This document shows, piece after piece, positions 1 to 6,921 of a stretch of DNA of 7,732 nucleotides; position 1 is the stretch's first letter; the number at the start of each line of letters is the position of its first letter. Below the pieces are notes generated by a model. It saw only the letters and a program-made list of their open reading frames with translations, was not told the DNA's origin and made no database searches. The position numbers and the translations under genes are program-made. The DNA is from Brucellaceae bacterium (lineage in GTDB: Bacteria > Pseudomonadota > Alphaproteobacteria > Rhizobiales > Rhizobiaceae), in assembly GCA_031253705.1 (NCBI GenBank), contig JAIRVW010000394.1, positions 1 through 7,732 on the forward strand, written 5' to 3'.

Positions 1-489
1 CATATATTTTTCAGGCATTAAGCGCTTGAATGCCTGGGCAACCAGATGGGTGCGCATGGAATCCGGACCGAGAATCGGGAATTCTTTGAGCACAAAGCGC
101 AGGTTCGGATCAGCCTTCAGCAGAGCCTGCATATCCGGCATTGCGCGTTTGCAGTAGCCGCAATTGTAATCGTAGAATTCAACGATGGTCACATCACCCT
201 TAGGATTACCGTAAACGGCATCATTCGGGTCGTTGAAAATCGAATCATGATTTTCTGAAATGATTTTGGTCTGATTTTCGCGGGCGGAAGCGGATTGCTT
301 TTCCTCCAGAGCATCCTGCACTTCGAGCAGCACTTCCGGATTTTCCAGAAGATATTCGCGGATGATCTTTTCAACCGCGGCTTTATCAAGCGGTTTCGCT
401 TCCTGCGCGTGAGAAACTGCAACGGCTGAAACCAGAGCAGCGGCGCCGAAAACTGTGGAGGCTAAACGGCGCTTGAAATGAATGGTCAT
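1..489 (-). CDS. DsbA-family periplasmic thiol oxidoreductase, partial (3' end outside window)
   Basis: The first 163 residues of a DsbA/Com1-like disulfide oxidoreductase are present and the frame is still open at the left edge. Residues 1-28 form a Sec signal peptide: basic HFKRR start, hydrophobic AALVSAVAV core, and SHA before a likely cut ahead of Q29-E30. Residues 34-80 are a charged helical region like the N-terminal dimer/trimer segment of DsbA/ScsC-like proteins (EKIIREYLLENPEVLLE). The thioredoxin fold starts near residue 98 (VTIVEFYDYNCGYCK), with the CxxC active site C110-G-Y-C113. The later KEFPILGPDS is typical of this family. ATG at 489 is chosen because GGAG lies 7 nt upstream and the signal peptide starts there. 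It lies 179 bp downstream of the BepA-like gene on the same strand, and the 103-bp repeat sits between them. A lone -10-like TATAAG (513-518, minus) has no convincing -35 box. The protein likely makes or reshuffles disulfides in the periplasm; whether it is an oxidase or an isomerase cannot be told from this part. Confidence 0.93.
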   Translation of the reverse strand, partial: MTIHFKRRLASTVFGAAALVSAVAVSHAQEAKPLDKAAVEKIIREYLLENPEVLLEVQDALEEKQSASARENQTKIISENHDSIFNDPNDAVYGNPKGDVTIVEFYDYNCGYCKRAMPDMQALLKADPNLRFVLKEFPILGPDSMRTHLVAQAFKRLMPEKYM

Positions 490-568
490 AGGATATCTCC
501 GGATGAACCGGCCTTATAGTTTGGGGTCAGAGATCGGTTTTCCCGCAAAACGGGCTACCATGTTGGTT

Positions 569-671
569 TAGAGCGGTTCCGGTTAATGTTGAAACGCAGA
601 ACCGTTCCAGCTGTTTGTTTCGACGTATATCTTGTCCGAAAACCGTTTCACACTTTTACGCGTACGCTCTA
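569..671. repeat. 103-bp palindromic intergenic repeat (Bru-RS/RIME-like)
   Basis: The element is bounded by a perfect terminal inverted repeat, TAGAGC (569-574) and GCTCTA (666-671). Its left half holds a 9-bp stem with one G-U pair, GAGCGGTTC (571-579) with GAACCGTTC (599-607). Its right half has the block TTGTCCGAAAACCGTTTCAC (about 633-652), which resembles the right part of small repeats scattered between genes in Hyphomicrobiales. The length matches what is recalled for the Brucella element Bru-RS1 (about 103 bp). It fills most of the gap between the BepA-like and DsbA-like genes, and its right-end TAG is the stop codon of the former. Such elements are non-coding and non-autonomous; in mRNA this one could fold and affect stability or read-through into the downstream gene (inference). 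Family assignment is from memory of consensus sequences, not from a search. Confidence 0.75.
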
Positions 672-2117
672 TTGTTTCGGACTTTTGGTATTAATGATGT
701 CCTGCGCCCGCAGCCAGTCCGGCGAGCCGGATTTCAGGCGGGTCTGGGCGCGGGTGGCAAAAATCTTGGCTTCATTAACGCGGCCTGCATAATAATGCTG
801 ATCGGCAGTTGCCAGATCGGCAAGCCCCATCTGGCCGGACTGGCCATAGGCCTGCGCCAGATAACCGTAGCCTTCAGAAAATTCGGGATCGCGTGCAACA
901 CCGGCTTTGAGTTCCGTAATCGCGGCCTGCATATTGGCTTTATTACCGGTCAGCATCAAAGCACGGCCATAGCTCATGCGGATCAGGCTGGATTTGCGCG
1001 GATCAAGTGCTGCTGCCTGTTTGAACTCCGCTGCCGCACCGGCCGGATTATTGGCCTTGAGCAGAATTTCGCCCTTCATTTCGCGGAAATAAGGGTTCTT
1101 CGGCTGTTCTTTGATCAGCGCATCGATTTTAGGAATTGCATTGCGGGCATTGCCGTTGAGATAGGTGTAAATCGCATCGCCGTAACGCGCGCCCAAGCCA
1201 CGCGGATTATTACGGAAGATGCGCTGGATAGAGCCGAGGCCGCCGGAATAGGCCGCGATTTTTGCCCGTGCCAGATCATGACGGATCTGCAGGGCTTCCG
1301 GATCTTTCTTTTCGAAATAAGGGCTCTGACGGGCAAGCGTTTCCAGATTGGCAATACGATCACGCGGCAGCGGGTGGCTGATGCGGTAGGCATCGACCTG
1401 CGTGCCGCTGATCGACAGGGCGCTGGCAAAACGCTCAAAGGTTGTCAGCATGCCTTTGGCAGACTGGCCTGTCTTGTTGAGATAGTTGATTGCTGAACGG
1501 TCAGCGGCCGCTTCTTCCGAGCGCTGATAAGACAGCAGGCTGCGCATAGCAACTTCACCGCCGCCTGCTGCAATACCGCCGCCTGCGCCGGCAATGGCGC
1601 TGTTACGGGTAGCCGCACCGGCAATCCCCGCGCCAAGGCCGAGCAACATACCAATCACGGCCATGGTCTTGGCTTGTTTCAGCTGTTCACGCAGACGATC
1701 CTGATGGCCGCCTGCAAGGTGACCGGTTTCGTGGGCGATCACGCCGATGATTTCATTAGGTGTCTCGGATTGCAGCAGAGCGCCGGTATTGATGAAAATA
1801 CGACGGCCATCGACAAAAGCGTTGAAGCTCGGGCTGTTGACGAGAATCGTACCGATCCGCTTTTTGCCTAAACCGGCTGCATTGAGAATCGGCGTTGTAT
1901 AATCAGTTACAAGCGCCTCAATCTCCGCATCACGCACCACCGGAACCGAACGCGACTGTGCTGAAGCCGTCAATACAGAGCTTGCCAGTATAGCGGCGGA
2001 AATCATCAGGGAAAGCGGCAGGTGCAGCATCCGGCTTTGACTATTGCGGGCATGAACCGGCACACGTGCTGCCGGTTGCGGCGCAGGTGCAGAACGGAGA
2101 AGGGCGGTTTCGGCCAT
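669..2117 (-). CDS. BepA-like M48 zinc metalloprotease with C-terminal TPR domain
   Basis: A 482-residue secreted metalloprotease of the BepA (YfgC) type, which in E. coli degrades or assists outer-membrane proteins such as LptD stalled during assembly. A hydrophobic segment at about 31-53 ending ASA before Q54 is a signal peptide, preceded by an unusually long 30-residue N-terminal stretch. The zinc site is H129-E-T-G-H133, with E202 as third ligand in RSEEAAAD (199-206). H248 in SHPLPRDRI matches the regulatory histidine loop of BepA (H246 in E. coli). Residues 151-187 are a Gly/Ala-rich hydrophobic stretch. Residues about 308-460 form TPR-like helical repeats (for example KGEILLKANNPAGAAAEFKQ). 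ATG 2117 has AGGA 8 nt upstream; a TTG just before it (2120) and an ATG at 2030, which gives a standard-length signal peptide, are alternatives. TATAAT at 2171-2176 (minus) may be its -10 box, but no good -35 box was seen. The stop codon TAG falls in the end of the 103-bp repeat. Confidence 0.94.
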   Translation of the reverse strand: MAETALLRSAPAPQPAARVPVHARNSQSRMLHLPLSLMISAAILASSVLTASAQSRSVPVVRDAEIEALVTDYTTPILNAAGLGKKRIGTILVNSPSFNAFVDGRRIFINTGALLQSETPNEIIGVIAHETGHLAGGHQDRLREQLKQAKTMAVIGMLLGLGAGIAGAATRNSAIAGAGGGIAAGGGEVAMRSLLSYQRSEEAAADRSAINYLNKTGQSAKGMLTTFERFASALSISGTQVDAYRISHPLPRDRIANLETLARQSPYFEKKDPEALQIRHDLARAKIAAYSGGLGSIQRIFRNNPRGLGARYGDAIYTYLNGNARNAIPKIDALIKEQPKNPYFREMKGEILLKANNPAGAAAEFKQAAALDPRKSSLIRMSYGRALMLTGNKANMQAAITELKAGVARDPEFSEGYGYLAQAYGQSGQMGLADLATADQHYYAGRVNEAKIFATRAQTRLKSGSPDWLRAQDIINTKSPKQ

Positions 2118-2437
2118 CAATAAAATCCTGTTTCATCAAAGTTTATTCAGGGCGTGAATCAGCTGCATTCATTATAATGCTGTTTTAGCTTACAGCGCGC
2201 TAATAACGGAACTATATAATCTGCACATTCTCTTCCTTGCATTTCCGGCCTTTTTTATGACCTGAACTGAAGACAGGCTTAAGAAACAATCAGATTGCTC
2301 TGATCAGCCTGTCTCAGGATGATGATTTGACAGTTGTTGCAGCTTTATGTTCGGGCTATGCATCAGCCCTGTTTCAGATGTGGATCAGAGTGGCAGCGTG
2401 ATTGCGCTGATTCTGAGAGTATTTTGAGGGCTGCAAA
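2118..2437. other. Divergent intergenic region between the M48 protease and the aminotransferase
   Basis: A gene-free 320-bp stretch, relatively A+T-rich in its left half. It holds the symmetrical ATTATAAT (2171-2178), readable as a -10 box on either strand, and TATATAAT (2213-2220), a possible plus-strand -10 with a weak CTTACA (2189-2194) upstream. Small hairpins are GCTGT/ACAGC (2179-2183/2192-2196), GGGCT/AGCCC (2353-2357/2365-2369), and the larger nested stem-loop listed separately. TTGACA at 2327-2332 is a perfect -35 hexamer, but no -10 hexamer lies at a suitable distance. If transcription starts near 2227, the aminotransferase mRNA would have a leader of about 210 nt containing these hairpins. 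No open frame of note was found. Confidence 0.5.
2267..2317 (+). other. Nested stem-loop (possible structured leader RNA)
   Basis: AGACAGGCT (2271-2279) is the exact reverse complement of AGCCTGTCT (2306-2314). The stem continues outward by three pairs, CTG (2267-2269) with CAG (2315-2317), past one bulged A. The loop contains a second perfect hairpin, ATCAGA (2289-2294), TTGC, TCTGAT (2299-2304). There is no T-run after it, so it does not look like an intrinsic terminator for the plus strand. It lies 120 bp before the aminotransferase start and could be part of its leader; it could equally be a small degenerate repeat. The structure is read directly from the sequence; any function is unknown. 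Confidence 0.5.
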
Positions 2438-3583
2438 GTGAGAGTTTTTTCCCGCCGGAGCGAAGTTGATCCGTTTCACGCTATGGATGTGCTGGCCGAG
2501 GCCAACAGACGGCGTGCTGAAGGCGCGCCGATGATTTCCATGGCTGTCGGACAGCCAGCCGATCCGGCACCGTTACGTGTGCGTGAAGCAGCGCAAAAAG
2601 CGCTTATTGACGGCAAAATCGGTTATACGGATGCGCTCGGCCTGATCGGTTTGCGCGAGGCTATTGCCGCCCATTATGCCGATCAATATGGCGTTGAAGT
2701 CAGTCCGCAGCGCATTGCTGTGACGACCGGTTCATCGGCTGCTTTCAATCTGGCTTTTCTGACCTATTTCGATGCGGGTGACCGCGTGGCGATTACCCGT
2801 CCGGGATATCCTGCCTATCGCAATATTCTCAAAGCGCTTGGTGTTGAAGTTGTTGAAATCGGCACTGAAGGAAAAAGCGCAAATTTAACTGCCGAAAGCC
2901 TGATTGCCGCGCATGAGGAAAAGCCGCTGAAGGGCGTGTTGTTTGCAAGTCCTGCCAATCCGACCGGTGCGATTATCGAAGATGAAGAGCTGAAAGCTAT
3001 TCTGGAAGCTGCACGTGAACGCAATATCCGTGTGATTTCCGATGAGATTTATCATCGCCTGACCTATGACCGGCCGGATCAGACAGCGCTGGCTTTTGAT
3101 GACAATGTCACGGTAATCAACTCTTTCTCCAAATATTATTGCATGACCGGCTGGCGTATCGGCTGGATGGTGTTGCCGGAAGCGGCTGTGCGTCCGAATG
3201 AACGGATTGCGCAAAGCCTGTATATTTCCGCACCGGAATTGTCGCAGATTGCAGCGATTGAAGCCTTTAAGGCAACGGAAGAACTGGATATCATCAAGCA
3301 ACGTTATGCGCTGAACCGGTCGATCCTTGGTGAACATCTGCCGAAAATGGGGCTGACACTGGCGGCACCTATGGATGGTGCATTCTACGCCTATTGCGAT
3401 GTGTCCCGCTTCACCAATGATAGTATGGCCTTCGCCCGCAAGATGATTGCCGAGATTAATGTGGCAGCAACACCGGGGCTGGATTTTGATCCACTGGAAG
3501 GCCACCGCACCATGCGTTTTTCCTATGCGGGCACCGCTGATGAAATGCGTGAAGCCATGCGCCGTCTGGAAGGTTGGCTCTGA
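2438..3583 (+). CDS. PLP-dependent class I aminotransferase
   Basis: A 381-residue fold-type I aminotransferase of the aspartate/aromatic aminotransferase branch, cytosolic, moving an amino group between an amino acid and a 2-oxo acid by way of pyridoxal phosphate. All signature elements are present: GQPADP (38-43) at the substrate end, Y63, TTGSSAAF (96-103) in the phosphate-binding loop, N174-P-T-G177, D202 and Y205 in SDEIYHRL, the Schiff-base lysine K232 in NSFSKYYCMTGWRIGW, R240 contacting the phosphate, and R360 in MRFSYAG for the substrate carboxylate. The length is normal (usual range about 380-400). The start is GTG at 2438, supported by GAGGG 7 nt upstream and by the family-typical N-terminus MRVFSRRSEVDPF. 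It stands alone on the plus strand, diverging from the protease and converging on rne, so its neighbours do not reveal its substrate. Aspartate, aromatic, alanine or branched-chain substrates cannot be told apart from motifs alone. Confidence 0.94.
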   Translation: MRVFSRRSEVDPFHAMDVLAEANRRRAEGAPMISMAVGQPADPAPLRVREAAQKALIDGKIGYTDALGLIGLREAIAAHYADQYGVEVSPQRIAVTTGSSAAFNLAFLTYFDAGDRVAITRPGYPAYRNILKALGVEVVEIGTEGKSANLTAESLIAAHEEKPLKGVLFASPANPTGAIIEDEELKAILEAARERNIRVISDEIYHRLTYDRPDQTALAFDDNVTVINSFSKYYCMTGWRIGWMVLPEAAVRPNERIAQSLYISAPELSQIAAIEAFKATEELDIIKQRYALNRSILGEHLPKMGLTLAAPMDGAFYAYCDVSRFTNDSMAFARKMIAEINVAATPGLDFDPLEGHRTMRFSYAGTADEMREAMRRLEGWL

Positions 3584-3637
3584 ACTCTGCCATTTGGGAT
3601 GCTGTTTCAGTATCCGGCAAATGCAAATGGCAAATAC

Positions 3638-3670
3638 AAAAAAGCCGCCGGAAATTCCGGCGGCTTTTTT
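3638..3670. terminator. Bidirectional rho-independent terminator
   Basis: A perfect 14-bp stem, AAAAAAGCCGCCGG (3638-3651) with CCGGCGGCTTTTTT (3657-3670), and a 5-nt loop. The G+C-rich core is flanked by A6 on one side and T6 on the other, so the transcript has a U-tract on either strand. It lies 55 nt after the aminotransferase stop and 23 nt after the rne stop, so it serves both convergent genes and limits antisense read-through. Confidence 0.95.
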
Positions 3671-3693
3671 ATTTTATAGCTTATCGGTAAGGC

Positions 3694-6678
3694 TTAAAAG
3701 AAGCCCTTTTTCTGCCACCAGCCGCCGCGCTTCGGCTGTTCGGCTGGTTCTTCTTTGCTTTCAGACTGGCCGCGCTGCGAGGTCACAACCGGCTTGGAAG
3801 CTTCCTGTGTGCTCTTGCGGGCACGGGCTGGCTTCTCAGGCTGCGGCTCGCCTGCAGGTTCAGATACGACTACCGCTTCAACCGCTTCAGCCTGTGTTTC
3901 GGCAGTAGCTTCAGCAGCCGGTTCAGCGGTCTTTTTCGCACGCGGCTTGCGAGCCGGTTTGGCCGGTTTCTCCGCTGCCTTTTTGCGGGTGGTTTTTGCC
4001 GGTGCTTCATCAGCAACCGTTTCGGCTTCCGCTGCAGCGACAACCGGCTCAGCGGCAGGTTCTGCAACTTCAACCACAGTTTCTGCTACGGCTTCCGCTG
4101 CTGCTTTTGCACCGCGCGGCTTGGCTGCGCGTTTGCGGGCAGGTTTGGCAGCTTTCTTGTCTGTTTCAGCCGGAGCCTCTGTTACCACAGGTGCTGCTTC
4201 AACTTTAGCCGGTGCTTCCTGCTTTGCCGGAGCAACCGGAGCGGCAGCTTTGGCCTGCGGGTTGAAGCCGACAAATTCCGGCGACGGCAGGGGAGCTGCA
4301 GCCTTTTTAGCGGCCTGTTTTACAGCATTCAGACGGGTGACAGCTTCATCACGGCTGAAGCCGACAAATTCCACCGCAGGCATACGGCTGTCATTGTCAT
4401 ATTCACCACGACGGTTCTTGCGTCCGCCACGACGGCCGCGACGGCGTTTCTTACGGCGATCTTCTTCGGACTGCGATGTTGCATCATCCGAGTCATTATC
4501 GTCGCTGTCATCATCGTCAGAGGCGTTATCGCCCTGTGTATCTGAGGCATCGCGTTCGCGTGCACCTCGGCGGCGGCGGCGACGGCGGCTGCGCTTACGG
4601 TCATCGCCGGAATCGTCACGTGCATTATCTTCATCGGAAGAGCCGGCTTCTGTTTCAGCCTCATCTTCAATGTCGATGATTTCCGGATCATTTTCCTCGT
4701 CATAAGGCATGAACTGGATGGTCTGCGGAACCGGATTAACAGGACCTGCAGCCGGTGTGCCTTTATCAATGGCAAGATGCTGATGACCGACAGTCTCATC
4801 AATCTGCAGCTCAATAGTAAGGCCGAAGCGGCTTTCCATTTCTGCAAGCAGATGACGTTTGTGGTTCAGCACATAAAGCGCAGTCGCCTGTGGCGCACGA
4901 ACGGTAATATTGTTCTGCGAATTGCGCTGCAGGAATTCTTCGATCGAGCGGATCACATGGAGCGCCATCGATGAATCCGAGCGGATCAGTCCGGTGCCTG
5001 CGCAATGCGGGCAAGGCTGCATGGTGCTTTCCAGCACGGATGCTCGGATACGCTGACGCGACATTTCCAGAAGGCCGAAATGCGAGATGCGGCCAACCTG
5101 AATACGGGCGCGGTCATCTTTCAGGCAATCTTTCATGCGTTTTTCAACGGCACGATTGTTGCGCTTTTCTTCCATATCAATGAAGTCAACCACAACCAGA
5201 CCGGCAAGATCACGCAGACGCAGCTGGCGAGCCACTTCTTCCGCGGCTTCCAGATTGGTCTGCAATGCAGTTTCTTCAATCGAATTTTCACGGGTTGAGC
5301 GACCGGAGTTCACGTCAACCGCAACCAGAGCTTCAGTCTGGTTGATGATGATATAGCCGCCGGATTTCAGCGTGACCTGCGGATGCAGCATACGGTCGAG
5401 CTGAGCTTCAATGCCGTTGCGGGCAAAGATCGGCGTGGTTTCGCGGTATGGCTGAACGACGCGCGCATGGGTCGGCATCAGCATCCGCATAAAATCTTTG
5501 GCTTCGCGGTAACCGGTTTCACCGGCAACCAGAATATCCGTGATGTCTTTATTATAAAGATCGCGGATCGAGCGCTTGATCAGATTGCCTTCTTCATAGA
5601 CGAGGGCCGGCGCCTGCGACTGCATGGTCAGCTGACGGACATTATCCCACATGCGCATCAGATATTCATAGTCACGGCGTACTTCCGCCTTGGTGCGGTT
5701 GGCACCGGCAGTACGCAGGATTACGCCCATGCCCTGCGGCACTTCGAGTTCCTTGACGATATCTTTCAGGCGCTTACGATCCTGAATATTGGTGATTTTG
5801 CGCGAGATACCGCCACCACGTGCAGTGTTCGGCATCAATACGGAATAGCGACCGGCAAGTGATAGATAGGTGGTGAGAGCCGCGCCTTTATTGCCGCGCT
5901 CTTCCTTGACCACCTGCACCAGAATAATCTGGCGGCGCTTGATCACTTCCTGAATCTTGTAATGTTTGCGATGAGCGCGGTTGCCGCCCGGCAGTTCTTC
6001 CATCGCATCTTCAGCGCCGACGGATTCAACCTGATCATCTTCATCATCATGATCGTCGTCATCATCATCGCTGTCGGATGCGTGCTGTTTGCGCGGGGCT
6101 TTTTCACGGATAACCGGCTGGTCAGAAGAGGCCGCCATCACAGATGTGTTGTCATCTGCTTCATCATGAGCGGTTTCCTGTGCAGCGTTGAGCTGTGCCT
6201 GCGCATAGGCTTCCTGAGCTTCTGCGGCAAAGTCACCGACAAATTCCGGTGCATGCAGAGCCGGAGCTGCTGCAGTATCACGGCCATTGTGACCACGACG
6301 GTTACGGCCGGAACCGCGACGCTCATTATGACCGCGACGATTGCGGCGCTGCGGTTGTTCTTCGCGCTCTTCATCATCTTCGTCACGGGCTGCGCGTGCT
6401 TCTGCTTCGAGCAGGGCTTTACGGTCAGCTTCCGGAATCTGGTAATAATCCGGATGAATTTCGGAGAAAGCGAGGAAGCCGTGGCGGTTGCCGCCATATT
6501 CCACGAAAGCAGCCTGCAATGATGGCTCAACGCGGGTTACGCGTGCCAGATAAACATTGCCCTTTAACTGCTTCTTATGCTCAGATTCAAAATCGAATTC
6601 TTCGATCTTGTTACCGCGCACCACAACGACGCGCGTTTCCTCCGGGTGGGAGGCATCGATAAGCATTTTGTTCGACAT
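3694..6678 (-). CDS. rne: Ribonuclease E (Rne/Rng family endoribonuclease)
   Basis: 994 residues. RNase E is the main single-strand endonuclease of mRNA decay and of rRNA and tRNA processing, and the degradosome scaffold. The N-terminal half is the catalytic domain. The S1 domain (about 37-285) is split by a charged insertion (about 95-235) containing Arg-rich (111-133) and Asp-rich (202-216) tracts. The 5'-sensor is R322-T323 in LRTAGANRT. The DNase I-like site has D455 (VDVNSGRST) and D498 (VVVDFIDM), matching E. coli D303 and D346. The Zn-link is C556-P-H-C559. After about residue 640 the protein is low-complexity: acidic runs, Arg patches (695-704, 741-757) that likely bind RNA, and an Ala/Pro/Lys/Glu-rich tract (780-960). 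It ends KRGGWWQKKGFF, whose GWW resembles the PNPase-binding motif of Caulobacter RNase E. ATG 6678 is preferred: AGGA lies 9 nt upstream and the product begins MSNKMLIDAS as in relatives. The frame stays open upstream to 6759, but that extension has no family likeness. Confidence 0.97.
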   Translation of the reverse strand: MSNKMLIDASHPEETRVVVVRGNKIEEFDFESEHKKQLKGNVYLARVTRVEPSLQAAFVEYGGNRHGFLAFSEIHPDYYQIPEADRKALLEAEARAARDEDDEEREEQPQRRNRRGHNERRGSGRNRRGHNGRDTAAAPALHAPEFVGDFAAEAQEAYAQAQLNAAQETAHDEADDNTSVMAASSDQPVIREKAPRKQHASDSDDDDDDHDDEDDQVESVGAEDAMEELPGGNRAHRKHYKIQEVIKRRQIILVQVVKEERGNKGAALTTYLSLAGRYSVLMPNTARGGGISRKITNIQDRKRLKDIVKELEVPQGMGVILRTAGANRTKAEVRRDYEYLMRMWDNVRQLTMQSQAPALVYEEGNLIKRSIRDLYNKDITDILVAGETGYREAKDFMRMLMPTHARVVQPYRETTPIFARNGIEAQLDRMLHPQVTLKSGGYIIINQTEALVAVDVNSGRSTRENSIEETALQTNLEAAEEVARQLRLRDLAGLVVVDFIDMEEKRNNRAVEKRMKDCLKDDRARIQVGRISHFGLLEMSRQRIRASVLESTMQPCPHCAGTGLIRSDSSMALHVIRSIEEFLQRNSQNNITVRAPQATALYVLNHKRHLLAEMESRFGLTIELQIDETVGHQHLAIDKGTPAAGPVNPVPQTIQFMPYDEENDPEIIDIEDEAETEAGSSDEDNARDDSGDDRKRSRRRRRRRGARERDASDTQGDNASDDDDSDDNDSDDATSQSEEDRRKKRRRGRRGGRKNRRGEYDNDSRMPAVEFVGFSRDEAVTRLNAVKQAAKKAAAPLPSPEFVGFNPQAKAAAPVAPAKQEAPAKVEAAPVVTEAPAETDKKAAKPARKRAAKPRGAKAAAEAVAETVVEVAEPAAEPVVAAAEAETVADEAPAKTTRKKAAEKPAKPARKPRAKKTAEPAAEATAETQAEAVEAVVVSEPAGEPQPEKPARARKSTQEASKPVVTSQRGQSESKEEPAEQPKRGGWWQKKGFF

Positions 6679-6682
6679 ATGT

Positions 6683-6705
6683 GTTTTTCCTTCCGGCGGA
6701 AAAAC
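6683..6705 (-). promoter_or_regulatory. Hairpin enclosing the rne Shine-Dalgarno sequence
   Basis: On the minus strand GTTTTTCC (6705-6698) pairs perfectly with GGAAAAAC (6690-6683) around a 7-nt loop. The Shine-Dalgarno AGGA (6691-6688) lies at the loop/stem junction with most of its bases paired, and the ATG follows at 6678. The stem has 8 pairs, mostly A-U, so it would be only moderately stable and could open with temperature, ribosome binding or a protein. The A/U-rich single strands beside it would also suit RNase E cleavage. The complementarity is seen directly; the regulatory role is inferred. Confidence 0.5.
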
Positions 6706-6729
6706 GCAAATCAAGAGGAACCGGAGACA

Positions 6730-6748
6730 CTGACAGGGAGACTGCCAG
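6730..6748 (-). other. Stem-loop in rne leader
   Basis: In the minus-strand RNA CTGGCAG (6748-6742) pairs with CTGTCAG (6736-6730), seven pairs including one G-U, with a 5-nt loop. It is flanked on each side by a direct copy of GTGTCTC (rc of 6724-6730 and 6748-6754), each copy overlapping the stem end by one base. It sits about 50 nt before the rne start codon. It has no T-run and is not a terminator. Confidence 0.4.
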
Positions 6749-6921
6749 AGACACGTCATGCGCGCTGGTTCGTATATATTCGCGATTGCCGGATAAATTA
6801 AGGTTCGCCGGAACGCAGAGTACAGCCTTCACGCGCTGATGCCTTGCGGCACTCGCGATTTTCAGGCTGGCAATGGTCAAGTCTGCGTGACCCATAGCGG
6901 TTCCGATCGAAACGACCTCGA

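Noticed and set aside
542..554. CCCG-CAAAA-CGGG hairpin as a terminator after the protease gene
   Set aside because: The stem is only 4 bp and no T-run follows on the minus strand.
615..1496. 293-codon plus-strand frame opposite the M48 protease
   Set aside because: The minus strand encodes a clear M48-TPR protein here; the antisense frame shows no motif and is an effect of codon bias.
2327..2332. Perfect TTGACA as a promoter for the aminotransferase
   Set aside because: No -10-like hexamer lies 15-19 nt downstream (the sequence there is GTTCGGGC-like), so it is probably chance.
2885..3505. 206-codon minus-strand frame inside the aminotransferase
   Set aside because: It is fully covered by a well-supported PLP enzyme; the product is His/Cys/Arg-rich with no recognisable domain.
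3755..4705. 316-codon plus-strand frame opposite the 3' half of rne
   Set aside because: Its Ser/Ala/Arg-rich low-complexity product is the mirror of the charged, biased RNase E tail; it has no ribosome-binding site and no family likeness.
5962..6522. Plus-strand frame with hydrophobic, membrane-like stretches opposite rne
   Set aside because: The Ile/Val/Met-rich runs are the complement of the GAT/GAC repeat coding for the RNase E Asp tract, not real membrane segments.
6679..6759. 27-residue N-terminal extension of RNase E
   Set aside because: No ribosome-binding site was seen for it, and the family start MSNKMLIDAS at 6678 has one at the right distance.
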